Shown here piece by piece: positions 63,627 to 64,000 of a stretch of DNA of 64,000 nt. The translations under genes and the position numbers were made by a program. Source of the DNA: Lachnospiraceae bacterium AF51-6-b8A. GTDB taxonomy: Bacteria; Bacillota; Clostridia; Lachnospirales; Lachnospiraceae. The stretch's first letter is position 1, and each line of letters starts with the position of its first letter. The stretch spans positions 1-64,000 of the forward strand of contig JAQCZH010000002.1 in the NCBI GenBank assembly GCA_027682585.1, in the 5' to 3' direction. The notes under the pieces are model-generated. The model was not told the DNA's origin. It saw nothing but the letters and a program-made list of their open reading frames with translations, and ran no database searches.

Positions 63627-64000
63627 CTACTTTCCAGAATCAATTAGTTTCGAAGCTTCTTTCAACTGTGCCGTAATATTTTCTGCTGCTTCTTTCGGAG
63701 ACAGTGTGCCTGCCCACATGGATTTCACATTGTTGCTATGAATATCCCAAAGCTGCCCCATCTCAGATACCGTTGGAAGCGCCTCTCCATGCTTAATCTG
63801 CGCAATGAACGCATTTGTTGTTTCATTATTCTTCAGAGCATCCCCAGCCTGTTCTGACAATTTTGCCGGAATTCTATTCCCTGCTTTGTACAAATCCTGA
63901 GCTCCATCATTCGCTACGTATTGAATAAACCTCCAGGCTGCATCCGCATTTTTGCTCTTACTTAATACAAAACCAACCTGTGTTCCAACCGGGGTTGCAA
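63627..64000 (-). CDS. Extracellular sugar-binding protein, C-terminal part (truncated by window)
   Basis: Only the last 124 residues are in the window; the gene continues to the right of 64000. The frame reads TPVGTQVGFVLSKSKNADAA, then AWRFIQYVANDGAQDLYKAG, and ends KLIDSGK. This is typical of the C-terminal lobe of family 1 solute-binding proteins of maltose type. It is the first of three genes visible in the operon. The ligand is not determinable from the fragment. Confidence 0.85.
   Translation of the reverse strand, partial: ATPVGTQVGFVLSKSKNADAAWRFIQYVANDGAQDLYKAGNRIPAKLSEQAGDALKNNETTNAFIAQIKHGEALPTVSEMGQLWDIHSNNVKSMWAGTLSPKEAAENITAQLKEASKLIDSGK

Noticed and set aside
61854..64000. 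CRISPR, phage or transposon genes near the AT-rich right end
   Set aside because: Only transporter and regulator genes are present; no direct repeats, integrase or transposase were found.

Overview
The window reads as a stretch of chromosome from a low-to-moderate GC, Gram-positive anaerobe, most likely a member of the Clostridia close to Lachnospiraceae. The evidence is gene content and order: ireB-ruvX-DUF1292-rnj-trmR-U32 peptidase, tgt-yajC, a PPi-type phosphofructokinase, a lysine (L-box) riboswitch, a CIRCE-like site, lipobox-bearing lipoproteins and strong GGAGG ribosome binding sites. Most genes are on the minus strand. No phage, integrase, IS element or CRISPR array was seen.

Layout. 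1-430: no protein gene; a minus-strand rRNA-type promoter and a leader that runs off the left edge, probably towards an rRNA operon. 0.4-9.3 kb (minus): lemA, a DUF3137 membrane protein, a malate permease and malolactic enzyme pair, radA, a small protein and clpC. 9.4-11.6 kb (minus): a large membrane-anchored secreted protein and a small membrane protein. 11.8-13.0 kb (plus): PPi-type phosphofructokinase. 13.0-16.8 kb (minus): zinc-ribbon membrane protein, HxxxDG acyltransferase, purine permease. 17.0-27.8 kb (minus): pyrG, yajC, tgt, aroC, a beta-propeller lactonase, the wobble-uridine modification pair U32/trmR, RNase J, DUF1292, ruvX, ireB. 28.1 kb (plus): tRNA-Ala(GGC). 28.3-32.0 kb (minus): a complete zinc-type ABC uptake operon with its own Fur-family regulator and an extra OB-fold-like lipoprotein. 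32.1-35.3 kb (minus): membrane methyltransferase and ftsH. 35.6-36.3 kb (plus): ydcF-like gene. 36.4-52.3 kb (minus): small membrane proteins, recQ, NSS-type symporter, CbxX/SpoVK-type AAA+, nitroreductase, domain-swapped GH3 beta-glucosidase, alpha/beta hydrolase, NTF2-like protein, a 1292-residue SWIM/SNF2 helicase and a flavodoxin. 52.6-54.7 kb (plus): a Lon-like AAA+ protein without protease. 54.8-57.5 kb (minus): dapB, dapA under a lysine riboswitch, and a cobalamin adenosyltransferase. 57.8-61.8 kb (plus): an AT-rich flavodoxin, typA, a TetR regulator and an HXXEE membrane protein. 61.9-64.0 kb (minus): a sugar ABC transporter (two permeases and a truncated binding protein).

How the parts fit. 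Malate is probably imported and decarboxylated to lactate. TrhP-type U32 peptidase and TrmR form two successive steps in making 5-methoxyuridine at tRNA position 34. The dap pair makes diaminopimelate and lysine and is switched off by lysine. The Fur/Znu cluster handles zinc. The flavodoxin promoter carries inverted repeats of the form GTTAG-N6-CTAAC, resembling DtxR/IdeR-family iron operators, and the same repeat occurs upstream of the membrane methyltransferase. The last few kilobases (57.7-58.3 and 60.6-64 kb) are visibly more AT-rich than the rest and may have been acquired.

The most unusual items are the Lon-like AAA+ protein with Asn in place of the Walker B Asp, the repeated GTTAG-type operators, the malolactic pair in a clostridial setting, the SNF2 protein with two SWIM zinc fingers, the CIRCE-like element between ftsH and ydcF, and structured leaders ahead of typA and the purine permease. 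All calls rest on reading the sequence; no database search was run.
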